Source: Streptomyces sp. WM6386 (GTDB taxonomy: Bacteria > Actinomycetota > Actinomycetes > Streptomycetales > Streptomycetaceae). From it: a stretch of DNA of 64,000 bases. Shown here piece by piece: positions 26,467 through 35,366 of this stretch. The translations under genes and the position numbers were made by a program. The stretch is taken from the NCBI RefSeq assembly GCF_000972385.1, contig NZ_JXTE01000023.1, positions 1 through 64,000 of the forward strand, written 5' to 3'. The notes below the pieces were generated by a model. The model saw nothing but the letters and a program-made list of their open reading frames with translations. It had not been told where the DNA came from and searched no databases. The number at the start of each line of letters is the position of its first letter. Positions within the stretch are counted from its first letter, which is position 1.

Positions 26467-27354
26467 ATGGACACCGCCGTGATCCGGTCGGAGGCACAGG
26501 TCGTGGAGAAGACCGCCGGGACCAGCACGGGTGAGACATCACTGCCAGGAGTCGTGAACCCCCGGAGCGTGGCACCGCGCGACGCGCGGGAGCTGTCGCG
26601 CCAGTTCTTCCAGCGCCTGACCGAGCTCGAGGAAGGCACGCACGAATACCAGTACGCGCGCAACACGCTCATCGAGATGAACATGTCCCTCGTGCGCTTC
26701 GCCGCCGGCCGGTTCCGCGGTCGCGGCGACGACATGGAGGACATCGTCCAGACCGGCATGATCGGCCTGATCAAGGCCATCGACCGGTTCGACCTGACGC
26801 GGGAGGTCGAGTTCACCTCCTTCGCCCTGCCGTACATCGTCGGCGAGATCAAGCGGTTCTTCCGTGACACCACCTGGGCGGTGCACGTGCCGCGCAGGCT
26901 CCAGGAGCTGCGGGTCGAACTGGCCAAGGCACGTGAGGAACTGGCCAGCCGGCTGGACCGGGAGCCGACGGTGGCCGAGCTCGCCACCCTGATGAACATC
27001 GCCGAGTCCGAGGTGATCGAGGCGCAGATCGCCGCGAACGGCTACAACTCCTCGTCCCTCGACGCCGCGCTCACCGGCGACGGGCCCGAGAACGGCGAGT
27101 CGGTCCTGGCCGACTTCATCGGTGTGGAGGAGGACGGACTGCGCCTCGTCGAGGACTTCCAGTCGCTCGCCCCACTGATGGCCGAACTCAGCGAGCGCGA
27201 CCGGCAGATCCTTCATCTGCGGTTCGTGGAGGAGGCCACCCAGGCGGAGATCGGTGAACAGCTGGGCTGCTCGCAGATGCATGTTTCCCGGCTGATCAAG
27301 CGCATCATCACCCGGCTGCGCACCGGCATGCTGGGCGAGTTGGGCTGCGCCTGA
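26467..27354 (+). CDS. SigB/SigF-family alternative RNA polymerase sigma factor
   Basis: A 295-residue group 3 sigma factor. Region 2 is clear: RNTLIEMNMSLVRFAAGRFRGRGDDMEDIVQTGMIGLIKAIDRFD and TSFALPYIVGEIKRFFRDTTWAVHVPRRLQEL. Region 3 follows (LASRLDREPTVAELATLMNI), and region 4 holds LSERDRQILHLRFVEEATQAEIGEQLGCSQMHVSRLIKRI. The family controls stress responses and development in Streptomyces and is held by RsbW-type anti-sigma factors; one is encoded convergently right downstream. Which of the several paralogues this is cannot be decided by eye. Confidence 0.92.
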   Translation: MDTAVIRSEAQVVEKTAGTSTGETSLPGVVNPRSVAPRDARELSRQFFQRLTELEEGTHEYQYARNTLIEMNMSLVRFAAGRFRGRGDDMEDIVQTGMIGLIKAIDRFDLTREVEFTSFALPYIVGEIKRFFRDTTWAVHVPRRLQELRVELAKAREELASRLDREPTVAELATLMNIAESEVIEAQIAANGYNSSSLDAALTGDGPENGESVLADFIGVEEDGLRLVEDFQSLAPLMAELSERDRQILHLRFVEEATQAEIGEQLGCSQMHVSRLIKRIITRLRTGMLGELGCA

Positions 27355-27363
27355 GACGAGAGG

Positions 27364-27391
27364 TGACCGCCGGAGGTGTCTTCGGCGGTCA
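27364..27391. terminator. Hairpin between sigma and anti-sigma genes
   Basis: TGACCGCCG and CGGCGGTCA form a perfect 9-base stem with a 10-base loop, beginning 9 bases after the sigma factor stop and ending within the stop codon of the convergent anti-sigma gene. It can serve as a bidirectional terminator. No T run follows, which is usual in Streptomyces. Confidence 0.7.
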
Positions 27392-27844
27392 TTCCGTCTC
27401 CAGTCGCAGGACGGCGCTCACTCTCTTCCCGACCGGCACCCGTTCCGCGCTGACCTCGGCCGCCAGCGCGTGCACAATCTCCAGGCCGTGCCGGCCGACC
27501 CGCTCGGGGTCCTTGGGGAAGCGCAGGGGCATTGCCGCGCTGCTGTCGTAGACCGACACGGTGACGACCGCGTCCGTGCCCTCCAGGTCGAGGATGTACG
27601 GCCCGTTGCTGTGCCGGTCCGCGTTGGTGACCAGCTCGCTCACCACCAGAAGCACCTCGCCGTCGGCCCGGTCACCGATCTCGGCGCACCACTCGGTCCT
27701 GAGCTGCTCGAGGAAGTGCGCGGCGAAGTTGCGGGCCTCGGCGATGCATCCCGGTTCGCCGGTGTAGTGGGCCGCCCGCCGTAGTGGATCCACGGGCACG
27801 TCGAAACCAGTCGGTATCACTGCCCCGTCCAGGTGCTCGATCAT
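27389..27844 (-). CDS. RsbW-type anti-sigma factor / serine kinase
   Basis: A 151-residue GHKL ATPase-fold protein. The ATP-binding N box is LLVVSELVTNADRHSNGP, followed by VYDSSAAMPL (G1-like) and GRHGLEIVHALAAEV (G2-like). Streptomyces has dozens of such single-domain proteins; they bind SigB-family factors or phosphorylate STAS proteins. Position convergent to a SigB-type gene makes an interaction plausible but is not proof. An N-terminal Cys pair is not seen. Confidence 0.85.
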   Translation of the reverse strand: MIEHLDGAVIPTGFDVPVDPLRRAAHYTGEPGCIAEARNFAAHFLEQLRTEWCAEIGDRADGEVLLVVSELVTNADRHSNGPYILDLEGTDAVVTVSVYDSSAAMPLRFPKDPERVGRHGLEIVHALAAEVSAERVPVGKRVSAVLRLETE

Positions 27845-27958
27845 GCGTTTCTCTCTCGGAAGCCGGACTGGCCGGACGCCTGCTGCACCAGTGCTCGTAC
27901 CCCGAGCGCGGCTCCGCAGTCCCCATAACGGGTCGTGTCGGTCACATGGCTGGTGACG

Positions 27959-29173
27959 TCACCGCGGACCCGGGGCACTGTACGTGGACCCCGATTCTGT
28001 CGGTGTGTCGAATGCCAGTGGGGGCTGAGGCACAGAGGTGTCCGCGGACGGCTCGTCCTCTTCGGTCGCCCCGGAGTCCGACGTGGGCGGGCACGGTGTC
28101 GCTGTCGCCGAGTCGCTGGGAGTGTCCGTGGGCGTTCCGGAGGGAGTGCCGGTGGCGGTGGTGAGGCACGGCTCCGGGGAGGAGGGCGAGGTGGACGGCG
28201 AGGTCGGTGTCGTGGGCGCGGTCGGTGTGATCACACTCGCGGACGGGGCGACCGGGTTCACCGGCGGCTCGGTCGGCTTGTCCTTGTGGGCCGTGTCGCC
28301 GCGGTGGCGGGCGACCCAGTCGTCGGAGTCGTGGTCGTAGATCACGAAGATGTTGATGACGGTCACGGAGGGCGCGACCACCACGACGTTCGAGGGCCGG
28401 TAGGACGACCATGTGTCGCCGGTCCGCTTCGGGGCGCTCCGCTGGGCGACCGGCGGGGTCAGGGGGTTGCCGCACGCGCAGCGCACCCGGGGCACGCCGC
28501 GGCTGTCGACGAGGACGGCGGTGCCGGACTGGAGGACGGCCTGGTAGCCGGTGGCGTGTCCGTCCCGGTAGCCGTGGTTGGTGACGCGGGTGTCCATGCG
28601 CAGCTGGACCGGGGTGAGCGAGCGCAGGTAGGCGGGGACGCCGGACGGCTGGACCCCGGCGACCGAGGCGAAGGCCTGGTTGACCGGGGGGTTCGCCCGG
28701 AGGGCCTTGATCTGGCGCTTCACGTCGCAGCTGGCGACGTTGCGGGTGCCGCCGTAGAGACCGGGGGCGCTGCCGTCGACGCCGCGTACCGCGTTCGGGG
28801 AGGCCGACTCGGTGGCCGGGGAGGCGGAGACGGGTGCGGCGGAGCTGTCGGTCGCCGTCGACCCGGTGAAGGGGTCGGGGCCGGTCTTGCCGGCTGCCTG
28901 GAGGAAGACCTCGCTGTTCCCGCTCTTGCCGGAGCCGCCGTCAGGGCGGGTGAGGACAAGGCCCAGGACCACGGCGGCGGCGACCGCGGTGGCGAGCAGG
29001 GCGATACGGGGCACGGAACGCCACCAGGGGCGGTGCGGTTCCGGGGAGGGCGGCGCGCCCCCGCTGCCGCCCGGGGGCTGTGAGGGCGGCCCCGAAGGCG
29101 GCTGGGAGGGGCCCGACAGCGGACCGGAGGGCGGTCCTGTGGGCCGGCCGGAGGACGGTGGTTCGACGCTCAC
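27959..29173 (-). CDS. Single-pass membrane protein, DUF6777 type
   Basis: A 404-residue protein. The first 50 residues are Pro/Gly/Ser-rich and cytoplasmic, one membrane helix follows (PRIALLATAVAAAVVLGLVL, about 54-74), then the outer part. The core domain (about 80-300) holds EVFLQAAGKTGPDPFTGST, RCACGNPLTPP and VVVVAPSVTVINIFVIYDHDSDDW, matching the Streptomyces DUF6777 domain as remembered. The last 100 residues are Thr/Ser/Pro-rich and look cell-wall spanning. No function is known. GTG 29173 follows GAAGAAGGG. Confidence 0.78.
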   Translation of the reverse strand: MSVEPPSSGRPTGPPSGPLSGPSQPPSGPPSQPPGGSGGAPPSPEPHRPWWRSVPRIALLATAVAAAVVLGLVLTRPDGGSGKSGNSEVFLQAAGKTGPDPFTGSTATDSSAAPVSASPATESASPNAVRGVDGSAPGLYGGTRNVASCDVKRQIKALRANPPVNQAFASVAGVQPSGVPAYLRSLTPVQLRMDTRVTNHGYRDGHATGYQAVLQSGTAVLVDSRGVPRVRCACGNPLTPPVAQRSAPKRTGDTWSSYRPSNVVVVAPSVTVINIFVIYDHDSDDWVARHRGDTAHKDKPTEPPVNPVAPSASVITPTAPTTPTSPSTSPSSPEPCLTTATGTPSGTPTDTPSDSATATPCPPTSDSGATEEDEPSADTSVPQPPLAFDTPTESGSTYSAPGPR

Positions 29174-29334
29174 GAGCCCTTCTTCCCGACGTGGAACTCC
29201 TGCGGCTTTTTTGCCTTTACCCCGCTTTTATCCCCGCCCCTTACATTGTGTGCTCCGGTGTCGTGCCGCTCGCAAGCCGACGCGGACGGCCCTCTCGGCG
29301 GGCGGGGCCCCCGGGCCCTGCTTAGCGTGGCAGG

Positions 29335-30639
29335 GTGAGCCCGCGAACCCGCTCCGACCAGGCCATCGCCCCCCACGGCTGGGTACAGGCCCTCCTCACG
29401 GTCCTGTCCGCACTGATCGCCATGGGCGTCGCCGCGACTCTCGGACTGTGGGCGGCCGGGGCGACGGACCTTCCCGACGGCGCGTTCCCCCGGGTCGTGG
29501 CGGCGACGGTGGTCACCGCGGTCGGCGGCACGATCGAGCTCTCCGGCAACGCCGGTGGACTGGCCGACACCCAGGCGGGCCTCACCGTGATCCCGCTGTC
29601 CGTCACGCTCGTCGGGGCGCTCGTGATCGCCGCGGGCTTCCTGCGTCCGCTGCGGCACCGGGCGGTCGCGGGCGCCGGGGAACTGGCCGGCTGGGCCGCC
29701 AGGGTCGCCGTGCTGTGGCTGCTCGCGCTGCTCGCCCTGGCCCTCGGCGCCCGGCAGACCTTCCAGCTGTCGCTCGGCGACGGCACGCTCTCCGACCTGG
29801 GCGATGTGTTCGGTGTCTCGCCGAAGGTCGGCTTCGAGACGGACCTGCCCCCGACCCTGTTCTTCGGTCTGCTGTGGCTGGCCGGTGTCCTGGTGCTGGC
29901 CCTGCTGGTCTCGCGCGGAGCGCCGCTCCCGGCCCGGCTGCTGCGCTTCCAGGCGACGGTACGGCCGGCGGCGTACGCGATGGTGGTGCTGCTCCTGGTC
30001 TACGTGGCCCTGGGCATCGTCATCGCCGTCGTCGTGGCGGTCACGCGCGGGCAGGCGGCGGCGACCCTCGCCGTGATCCTGCTCGGCATGCCGAACCTGG
30101 TGTGGCTGACGCTCACGATCGGCCTGGGCGCCACCTGGAACGGCCGGGTGGAGGGCCCCTTCGGGCTGCCGATGCCGCATGTCCTCGACGAGGTGCTGCG
30201 CGGTTCGGACACCGCCACGCTGAATCTGCGCACGCTGGCCGAGTACGACGGCCGGGTGTGGTGGCTCGTCGCCGTGGACGCGGTCCTGCTGCCGGCCGCC
30301 GCCTTCCTGATGGCGGCGCGCTCCCCGGCCCGCATGCGCGCCTGGCAGCACGCCCTGCACATGGCGGTCGCGCTCGCGCTCACGGTGCTGATGATCTGCC
30401 TCGTCGGCCGGATCTCCGCGCACTACGGCCTGTCCGTCCTCGGCATCGGCGACCTCGGCGGCGATCTCAACGGGGAGCTCTTCCTCGAGCCCGAACTGTG
30501 GACCGCCGTCGGTCTCGCCGCACTGTGGGGGCTCGTCACCGGCTTCCTGGGCGCGCTCCTCGCCCGTCCGGTGCGGCGGACCGGCGAGGCGAAAACGGCT
30601 GGGACCGCAGACGCCGGGCGTGACAGTGTGCGGCCATGA
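29335..30639 (+). CDS. Multi-pass membrane protein, streptophobe family
   Basis: A 434-residue protein with about ten hydrophobic segments. It fits the actinobacterial group called streptophobe, known only as conserved hydrophobic Streptomyces proteins. Two soluble loops are visible: GATDLPDGAFPRVVAATVVTAVGG near the N terminus and a middle loop with FGVSPKVGFETDLPP. The start is GTG at 29335. It overlaps the SnoaL-like gene by 4 bases (ATGA), so the two are translationally coupled. Confidence 0.75.
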   Translation: MSPRTRSDQAIAPHGWVQALLTVLSALIAMGVAATLGLWAAGATDLPDGAFPRVVAATVVTAVGGTIELSGNAGGLADTQAGLTVIPLSVTLVGALVIAAGFLRPLRHRAVAGAGELAGWAARVAVLWLLALLALALGARQTFQLSLGDGTLSDLGDVFGVSPKVGFETDLPPTLFFGLLWLAGVLVLALLVSRGAPLPARLLRFQATVRPAAYAMVVLLLVYVALGIVIAVVVAVTRGQAAATLAVILLGMPNLVWLTLTIGLGATWNGRVEGPFGLPMPHVLDEVLRGSDTATLNLRTLAEYDGRVWWLVAVDAVLLPAAAFLMAARSPARMRAWQHALHMAVALALTVLMICLVGRISAHYGLSVLGIGDLGGDLNGELFLEPELWTAVGLAALWGLVTGFLGALLARPVRRTGEAKTAGTADAGRDSVRP

Positions 30640-31049
30640 CGCTGCCGCTCGAAGACCGCCTGGCCATCACCGAGTTGATCTCCCTGCACGGCCATCTGGT
30701 CGACGAGGGGCAACTCGACCGCTTCGAGGAGGTGTTCACCTCCGACGTCGTCTACGACCTCTCCGACTACGGACAGGGCGAGGTCACCGGCGTCCCCGCG
30801 CTACGGGAGGCCGCACTGACCCTGGGCTCGGCGAATCCCGTCGCGCACCTCGTCACCAACGTGGTGATCGCCGAGGCGCAGGACGGCCAAGTGCGGGCCC
30901 GGTCCAAGGGGTTGGGCATCATGGCCGACGGCTCGTGCGGGTCGGTGACGTACGAGGACACGGTCGTCCGTGTCGGCACCGGCTGGCGGGTGTCGCACCG
31001 CAAGGTGTCGCCGCGGCGGGTGCCGCTGAGTGGAACTAGCCGCCCCTGA
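30636..31049 (+). CDS. SnoaL-like / NTF2-fold protein
   Basis: A 137-residue cone-fold protein: EDRLAITELISLHGHLVDEGQLDRFEEVFTSDVVYDLSDYG at the N terminus and VTYEDTVVRVGTGWRVSHRKV at the end, matching the SnoaL_4 type. These act as small isomerases, cyclases or binding proteins, so no reaction is assigned. Its ATG overlaps the upstream membrane protein stop. Its 3' end overlaps the convergent kinase gene by 14 bp. Confidence 0.82.
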   Translation: MTLPLEDRLAITELISLHGHLVDEGQLDRFEEVFTSDVVYDLSDYGQGEVTGVPALREAALTLGSANPVAHLVTNVVIAEAQDGQVRARSKGLGIMADGSCGSVTYEDTVVRVGTGWRVSHRKVSPRRVPLSGTSRP

Positions 31050-32025
31050 ACACCGGTTGGGCCCACGGCGGCGGCCGCTTCGGGCCCTCCTGCGACGTCT
31101 CCACCACCTTCAGGTCGACCTCCGTCGGCGCGTGGGCGGCGAAACGGTCACCGGTCGTGGCCGCGCGCAGGGCCGCGACGAAGGCGAGGCAGGTGTCGTA
31201 GCGGGCGTCGGGGCTCTTGGCGAGGCCGCGCGCGAACACGGCGTCGACGCCCGGGTCGAGGTCGGGGCGGGACTCGGTCAGCGGGGGCGGATCGTCGTAC
31301 TGGTGGGCCCACAGCAGGGCCATGTCGTCGTCGCGGCGGAAGGGCGGGCGGCCGGCGAGGGATTCGTAGACGACGCAGGCGAAGCCGTACACGTCGCAGC
31401 GTCCGTCGACCGGCTTGCCGGAGATCTGCTCCGGTGCCACGTAGTCCAGGGTGCCCACGAACTGGCCGACCGTCGTGAAGCCGGTCAGGGACAGGGACTT
31501 CTTGGTCAGGCCGAAGTCCGTGAGGTAGGCGTGTTCGGGGTGGTCGCTGTCGGTGCCGCGGGCGACCAGGATGTTCCCGGGCTTCACGTCCCGGTGGACG
31601 AGCCCGTGCTCGTGGGCGGCGTCCAGCGCCGAGGCGACCTGGGCGGCGATGCGCAGGGCGACGGCGGGCGCCAACGTGCCCTGGCGGTCCAGGAGATGAC
31701 GCAGGTCGCTGCCCTCGACGTAGCGCATCGCGATGTACAGGACGCCGTCCGTCTCGCCCGCCTCGAAGACGGGCACGATGTGCGGGTGGTCGATCGCGGC
31801 GGCGGCCCGGGACTCGTGGGTGAAGCGGCGGCGGAAGGTGTCGTTGCGGGCGAGTTCGGGGGCGAGGAGCTTGAGCGCCACCGCGCGGTCCAGTCGCAGG
31901 TCGCGGGCGCGGTAGACGACAGCCATGCCGCCGCGGCCGATCTCGCGCTCGATGCGGTAGCCGGCGACCCGCCGGCCGATCAGCTCGGAGGGCCGGCCGG
32001 AGAAGAGGCTCGTGTCACGGGCCAT
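31036..32025 (-). CDS. Ser/Thr protein kinase (PknB-like, soluble)
   Basis: A 329-residue Hanks-type kinase with all motifs: Gly loop GRGGMA (30-35), Lys52 in VALKLL, Glu71 on helix C, HRDVKPGN (Asp146) and DFG (170-172), then GTLDYVAPEQI and DVYGFACVVYESLAGRPPF. It has no membrane helix; the C-terminal 50 residues are Pro-rich and ends PPPWAQPVFRGG. It is the last gene of a minus-strand operon with a double-FHA ABC exporter. FHA domains bind phosphothreonine, so the exporter or its partner is the obvious candidate substrate. Confidence 0.93.
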   Translation of the reverse strand: MARDTSLFSGRPSELIGRRVAGYRIEREIGRGGMAVVYRARDLRLDRAVALKLLAPELARNDTFRRRFTHESRAAAAIDHPHIVPVFEAGETDGVLYIAMRYVEGSDLRHLLDRQGTLAPAVALRIAAQVASALDAAHEHGLVHRDVKPGNILVARGTDSDHPEHAYLTDFGLTKKSLSLTGFTTVGQFVGTLDYVAPEQISGKPVDGRCDVYGFACVVYESLAGRPPFRRDDDMALLWAHQYDDPPPLTESRPDLDPGVDAVFARGLAKSPDARYDTCLAFVAALRAATTGDRFAAHAPTEVDLKVVETSQEGPKRPPPWAQPVFRGG

Positions 32026-32554
32026 CAGGGGTCACCACTTGTGTGGGGGCGTGGTCCTCGACGGCGGCACGGGGTGCCTCGTCCGTCGCGAAGGTGCTCA
32101 GACGGGCACCGTCGGCGTACACCCAGCGGCCGTGCTGGGCGTCGTAGAGCCATACGGACTCGCCGTCGACCACGACTCCGACGCGCCGGCCGCGCGTACG
32201 CGCCCGGAAGGCCTCGCCGTCGAGGCCGCCCGAGGCGAGCTCCTCGACCGCGGCCCGGTAGCCGGCCAGGGTCTGCTCGGCGCGGGCCAGCAGCGGGCGC
32301 GGGTCGGCGGTGCGGGCGAGCGGGCCGTCCGCGGCGGGCGGATCCGGGGGGACGGCGACCAGGAAGCGGCCGTCGACCCAGGCCGACCAGCCGTTGGCAC
32401 ACAGGACGTGTCCCCAGTCGCCGCGCCGCTCCACCAGCTGGACCGGAAGCAGCGGATCGAGAGGAACGGTGGGCCGGGCGGGATCGGGGGCCTCCCAGGC
32501 GGGCATGCCGTGCTGGGGGACGACGTGGGTGGGCCGGAAGCCGGGGGTCGCCAT
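32015..32554 (-). CDS. Small partner protein between FHA-ABC exporter and kinase, function unknown
   Basis: A 179-residue protein that I cannot assign to a named family. The first half has PVQLVERRGDWGHVLCANGWSAWVDGRFLVAVPP, resembling an SH3-like beta barrel (bacterial SH3 pattern with GDWGHV and GWSAWVDG). The second half has a helical stretch (LLARAEQTLAGYRAAVEELASGGLDGEAFRARTRG) followed by a strand-rich end with VVVDGESVWLYDAQHGRWVYADG. It begins 9 bases after the exporter stop and overlaps the kinase start by 11 bases, so it is tightly co-translated. Possibly an adaptor of the kinase. Confidence 0.7.
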   Translation of the reverse strand: MATPGFRPTHVVPQHGMPAWEAPDPARPTVPLDPLLPVQLVERRGDWGHVLCANGWSAWVDGRFLVAVPPDPPAADGPLARTADPRPLLARAEQTLAGYRAAVEELASGGLDGEAFRARTRGRRVGVVVDGESVWLYDAQHGRWVYADGARLSTFATDEAPRAAVEDHAPTQVVTPDGP

Positions 32555-32563
32555 CGCGCGCGC

Positions 32564-34903
32564 CTACTTCCGCAGTACGGCCGGCTCGTGCCGGCGCAGC
32601 AGCCGGGACACGACGTAGCCGAAGAGAGCCGACAGCACGACGAGCATGGCCACATTGAGCAGCCACACCCCCGCCGAGTGCCGGAACAGCGGGTCGCCGG
32701 TCAGTTCGCCGGGCACGATCCGGGCGAGCCCGACGGTGCCGGCCATCGCACCGAGCGCCCAGCGCGAGGGCACCAGCCAGGACAGCTGCTCCAGGCCGGG
32801 TACGCCGTCGAGTTTCAGCAGGGCGCCGCAGAAGACCACCTGGACGATGGCGAGCAGCACAAGCAGCGGCATCGTCACCTCCTCCTTGCGCACCAGCGCG
32901 GAGACCAGCAGACCGAGCATCATCGCCGTGAACGCCAGCAGGGCGACGGCGACGGTGATCTCGACAAGGGGCGGCATCAGCACGCCTTCGCCGCCCGGCG
33001 CGTTGAGGTCGACGCCGAACAGGGCGACCAGGGTCAGCACGACCGCCTGGAGCACGGTGATCGTGCCGAGGACGACGACCTTGGAGAGCAGGTACGCCGA
33101 TCTGGACAGGCCCACGGCCCGCTCCCGCTGATAGATCACGCGTTCCTTGACCAGCTCGCGCACAGCGTTGGCCGCCCCCGTGAGTACGCCGCCGACGCAC
33201 AGGATCAGCAGCGCGTTCATCGCCGTCTCCTGCGTCAGCTTGCTGCCGGCCAGGGCGCGGGCCATCGCGCCCATCACGAACGGCAGGGCGATCATGATGA
33301 CCAGGAAGGTGCGGTCGGCAGCGAGTGCCGTGGCGTAACGGCGGATCAGGGTGCCGAGCTGGGCGCCCCGGCTGCGGGGCCTGGGCGGTGGGGCGATGAC
33401 GACCGGTCCGGACCTGGACACCCGGGGCTGCCCGGTCGCCTCGGAGACGTACTGCCGGTGGAGGGACGAGGTGCGGAACTCTCCGGCCCAGTCCCGGCCC
33501 TGGTCCCGCTCGAAGGCCTCGAAGGCCTCCGGCCACTGCTCGTAGCCGAAGTAGGCGAGGGTGTCCTCGGGCGGGCCGTAGTAGGCGATCTTCCCGCCGG
33601 GGGCGAGGACGAGGAGCCGGTCGCAGACGTCGAGGCTGAGGACGCTGTGGGTGACGACGATGACGGTGCGGCCGTCGTCGGCGAGGCCGCGCAGCATGTG
33701 CATCACCGAGCGGTCCATGCCGGGGTCGAGGCCCGAGGTCGGCTCGTCGAGGAAGAGGAGTGAGGGCTTGGTCAGCAGCTCCAGGGCGACGCTGACACGC
33801 TTGCGCTGACCGCCGGAGAGGCTGTGCACGGGCTGGTCGGCGCGCTGTTCCAGGCCCAGTTCGCGGATGACCTCCTCGACCCTGGCCTGCCGCTCGGCCT
33901 TGGCGGTGTCCTGCGGGAAGCGCAGTTCGGCGGCGTAGGACAGGGCGGCGCGGACGGTGAGCTGGGCGTGCAGGATGTCGTCCTGCGGGACGAGGCCGAT
34001 GCGCTGGCGCAGCTCGGCGTAGTCGCGGTACAGGTCGCGGCCGTCGTACAGGACCGTGCCGTGGTCGGCGGGGCGCTGCCCGGTGAGCGCACCCAGGAGG
34101 GTGGACTTGCCCGCGCCGCTCGGGCCGACGACCGCGAGCAGGCACTTCTCCCCCACCGGGAACGACACATGCTCGAGGAGCGTCTTGCGGCCGTGGTCGA
34201 CGGCGACGCTCAGATCCTGTACGTCGAGGGAGACCTCGCCGGTGTCGACGTACTCCTGGAGCTCGTCGCCGACCAGGCAGAACGCCGAGTGGCCGATGCC
34301 GACGACATCGCCGGGGCCGAGCTGGGCGCGGGTGACGGGGCCGCCGTTGAGGTAGGTGCCGTTGTGGCTGCCCAGGTCGACGATCTCGTACGTCCCGTCG
34401 GGGTGGGCGCGCAGTTCGGCGTGCCGGCGGGAGACGACCAGGTCGTCGATGACCAGGTCGTTGTCGGCGGCGCGGCCGATGCGGACGGTACGGGAGGGCA
34501 GCGGACGGACGGTGGTGGGCTGTCGGAAGGTGCCGGTCAGCGCGGGCATGGACACCGCCGAGGGGCGTTCCCGGGGGGCCGGTGCGGTACTGGTCAGCAC
34601 CGCCCTGGGGCCGTCGGCGGGGCTACCGAAGCGGATCACGCTGCCGGGGCCGACACTCCACTCGTCGACCCGGCGGCCGTCGGCGTAGGTGCCGTTCGTG
34701 CTGTGCTCGTCCTCCAGCGTCCAGTGGTCGGCCTCGGGCCGCAGCACCGCGTGGTGCCACGAGACCCGGGCATCGTCGATCACGATGTCACTCAAGGGAT
34801 CGCGCCCGACGTGGTAGTCGCGGCCCGGACTCATCACCGTGGAGCCCGTCTCGGTCTCCAGGACGAGTTCAGGCGCGGTCGGCGTGTTCAGCCGCTCTGC
34901 CAT
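32564..34903 (-). CDS. FHA-FHA ABC-2 type transporter (fused ATPase and permease)
   Basis: A 779-residue fusion. Two FHA domains come first: about 15-105 (HVGRDPLSDIVIDDARVSWHHAVL, EHSTNGTYADG) and about 130-220 (IGRAADNDLVIDDLVVSRRHAEL, GSHNGTYLNG), both with Arg, Ser, His and Asn phosphothreonine contacts. The ABC domain (about 225-440) has Walker A GPSGAGKST, signature LSGGQRKRVS, Walker B LLFLDEPTSGLD and the switch His in VVTHSV. The last 260 residues hold six membrane helices of the ABC-2 (ABCG-like) type. It should export a lipid, drug or wall component under phospho-control. First gene of the three-gene kinase operon. Confidence 0.94.
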   Translation of the reverse strand: MAERLNTPTAPELVLETETGSTVMSPGRDYHVGRDPLSDIVIDDARVSWHHAVLRPEADHWTLEDEHSTNGTYADGRRVDEWSVGPGSVIRFGSPADGPRAVLTSTAPAPRERPSAVSMPALTGTFRQPTTVRPLPSRTVRIGRAADNDLVIDDLVVSRRHAELRAHPDGTYEIVDLGSHNGTYLNGGPVTRAQLGPGDVVGIGHSAFCLVGDELQEYVDTGEVSLDVQDLSVAVDHGRKTLLEHVSFPVGEKCLLAVVGPSGAGKSTLLGALTGQRPADHGTVLYDGRDLYRDYAELRQRIGLVPQDDILHAQLTVRAALSYAAELRFPQDTAKAERQARVEEVIRELGLEQRADQPVHSLSGGQRKRVSVALELLTKPSLLFLDEPTSGLDPGMDRSVMHMLRGLADDGRTVIVVTHSVLSLDVCDRLLVLAPGGKIAYYGPPEDTLAYFGYEQWPEAFEAFERDQGRDWAGEFRTSSLHRQYVSEATGQPRVSRSGPVVIAPPPRPRSRGAQLGTLIRRYATALAADRTFLVIMIALPFVMGAMARALAGSKLTQETAMNALLILCVGGVLTGAANAVRELVKERVIYQRERAVGLSRSAYLLSKVVVLGTITVLQAVVLTLVALFGVDLNAPGGEGVLMPPLVEITVAVALLAFTAMMLGLLVSALVRKEEVTMPLLVLLAIVQVVFCGALLKLDGVPGLEQLSWLVPSRWALGAMAGTVGLARIVPGELTGDPLFRHSAGVWLLNVAMLVVLSALFGYVVSRLLRRHEPAVLRK

Positions 34904-34955
34904 GCCGAAATTCTACCGATTCGTCCAGATGTGCGCCCGGCGTCGGCTCAGGGGC

Positions 34956-35366
34956 TCAGCCCACGGACACGACCAGCGCCGGAATCGTCCGCTGCATCCG
35001 CAGGGCGTCCACCGACTCGGCGAGCAGCTCGTACTCGGTGGTCTCGTCGCAGGTGGCGATCCGGATCAGCCGTCCGGCCGCCAACTCCTCGGCGACCAGC
35101 TCCTGTTGGGCGTCGTCCCCACACCACGCGCGCAGCACGGCGGGCACATCGGGCACGGTGTCGGCGACCGGGACGAGAGCGCCCGAAGGTAAGTGCTCGG
35201 CGTCGGGCTGCGGGTCGAGCCGCTCGGCGATCCAGGCGGCCCGGTCGCGCAGCCACCAAAGCGCCAGGGCGAGGGTCGGGGCCCGATAACTGCCCAGGGG
35301 TACGCCGATACGTTTCCCCTCGCACGTTCCGTACGCGGTGACATGGCACAGGAATTCGTCGTGCAC
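34956..35366 (-). CDS. Small conserved-looking protein, function unknown
   Basis: A 136-residue protein starting MHDEFLCHVTAYGTCEGKRIGVPLGSY at a GTG (35366) with GGGGGA six bases upstream; the frame continues upstream to 35468 but that part is Arg-rich and unlikely. The chain continues PTLALALWWLRDRAAWIAERLDP and ends in VSVG, mixed alpha/beta, no signal peptide. I do not recognise the family. It lies 52 bases upstream of the FHA-ABC gene on the same strand and may belong to that operon. Confidence 0.6.
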   Translation of the reverse strand: MHDEFLCHVTAYGTCEGKRIGVPLGSYRAPTLALALWWLRDRAAWIAERLDPQPDAEHLPSGALVPVADTVPDVPAVLRAWCGDDAQQELVAEELAAGRLIRIATCDETTEYELLAESVDALRMQRTIPALVVSVG

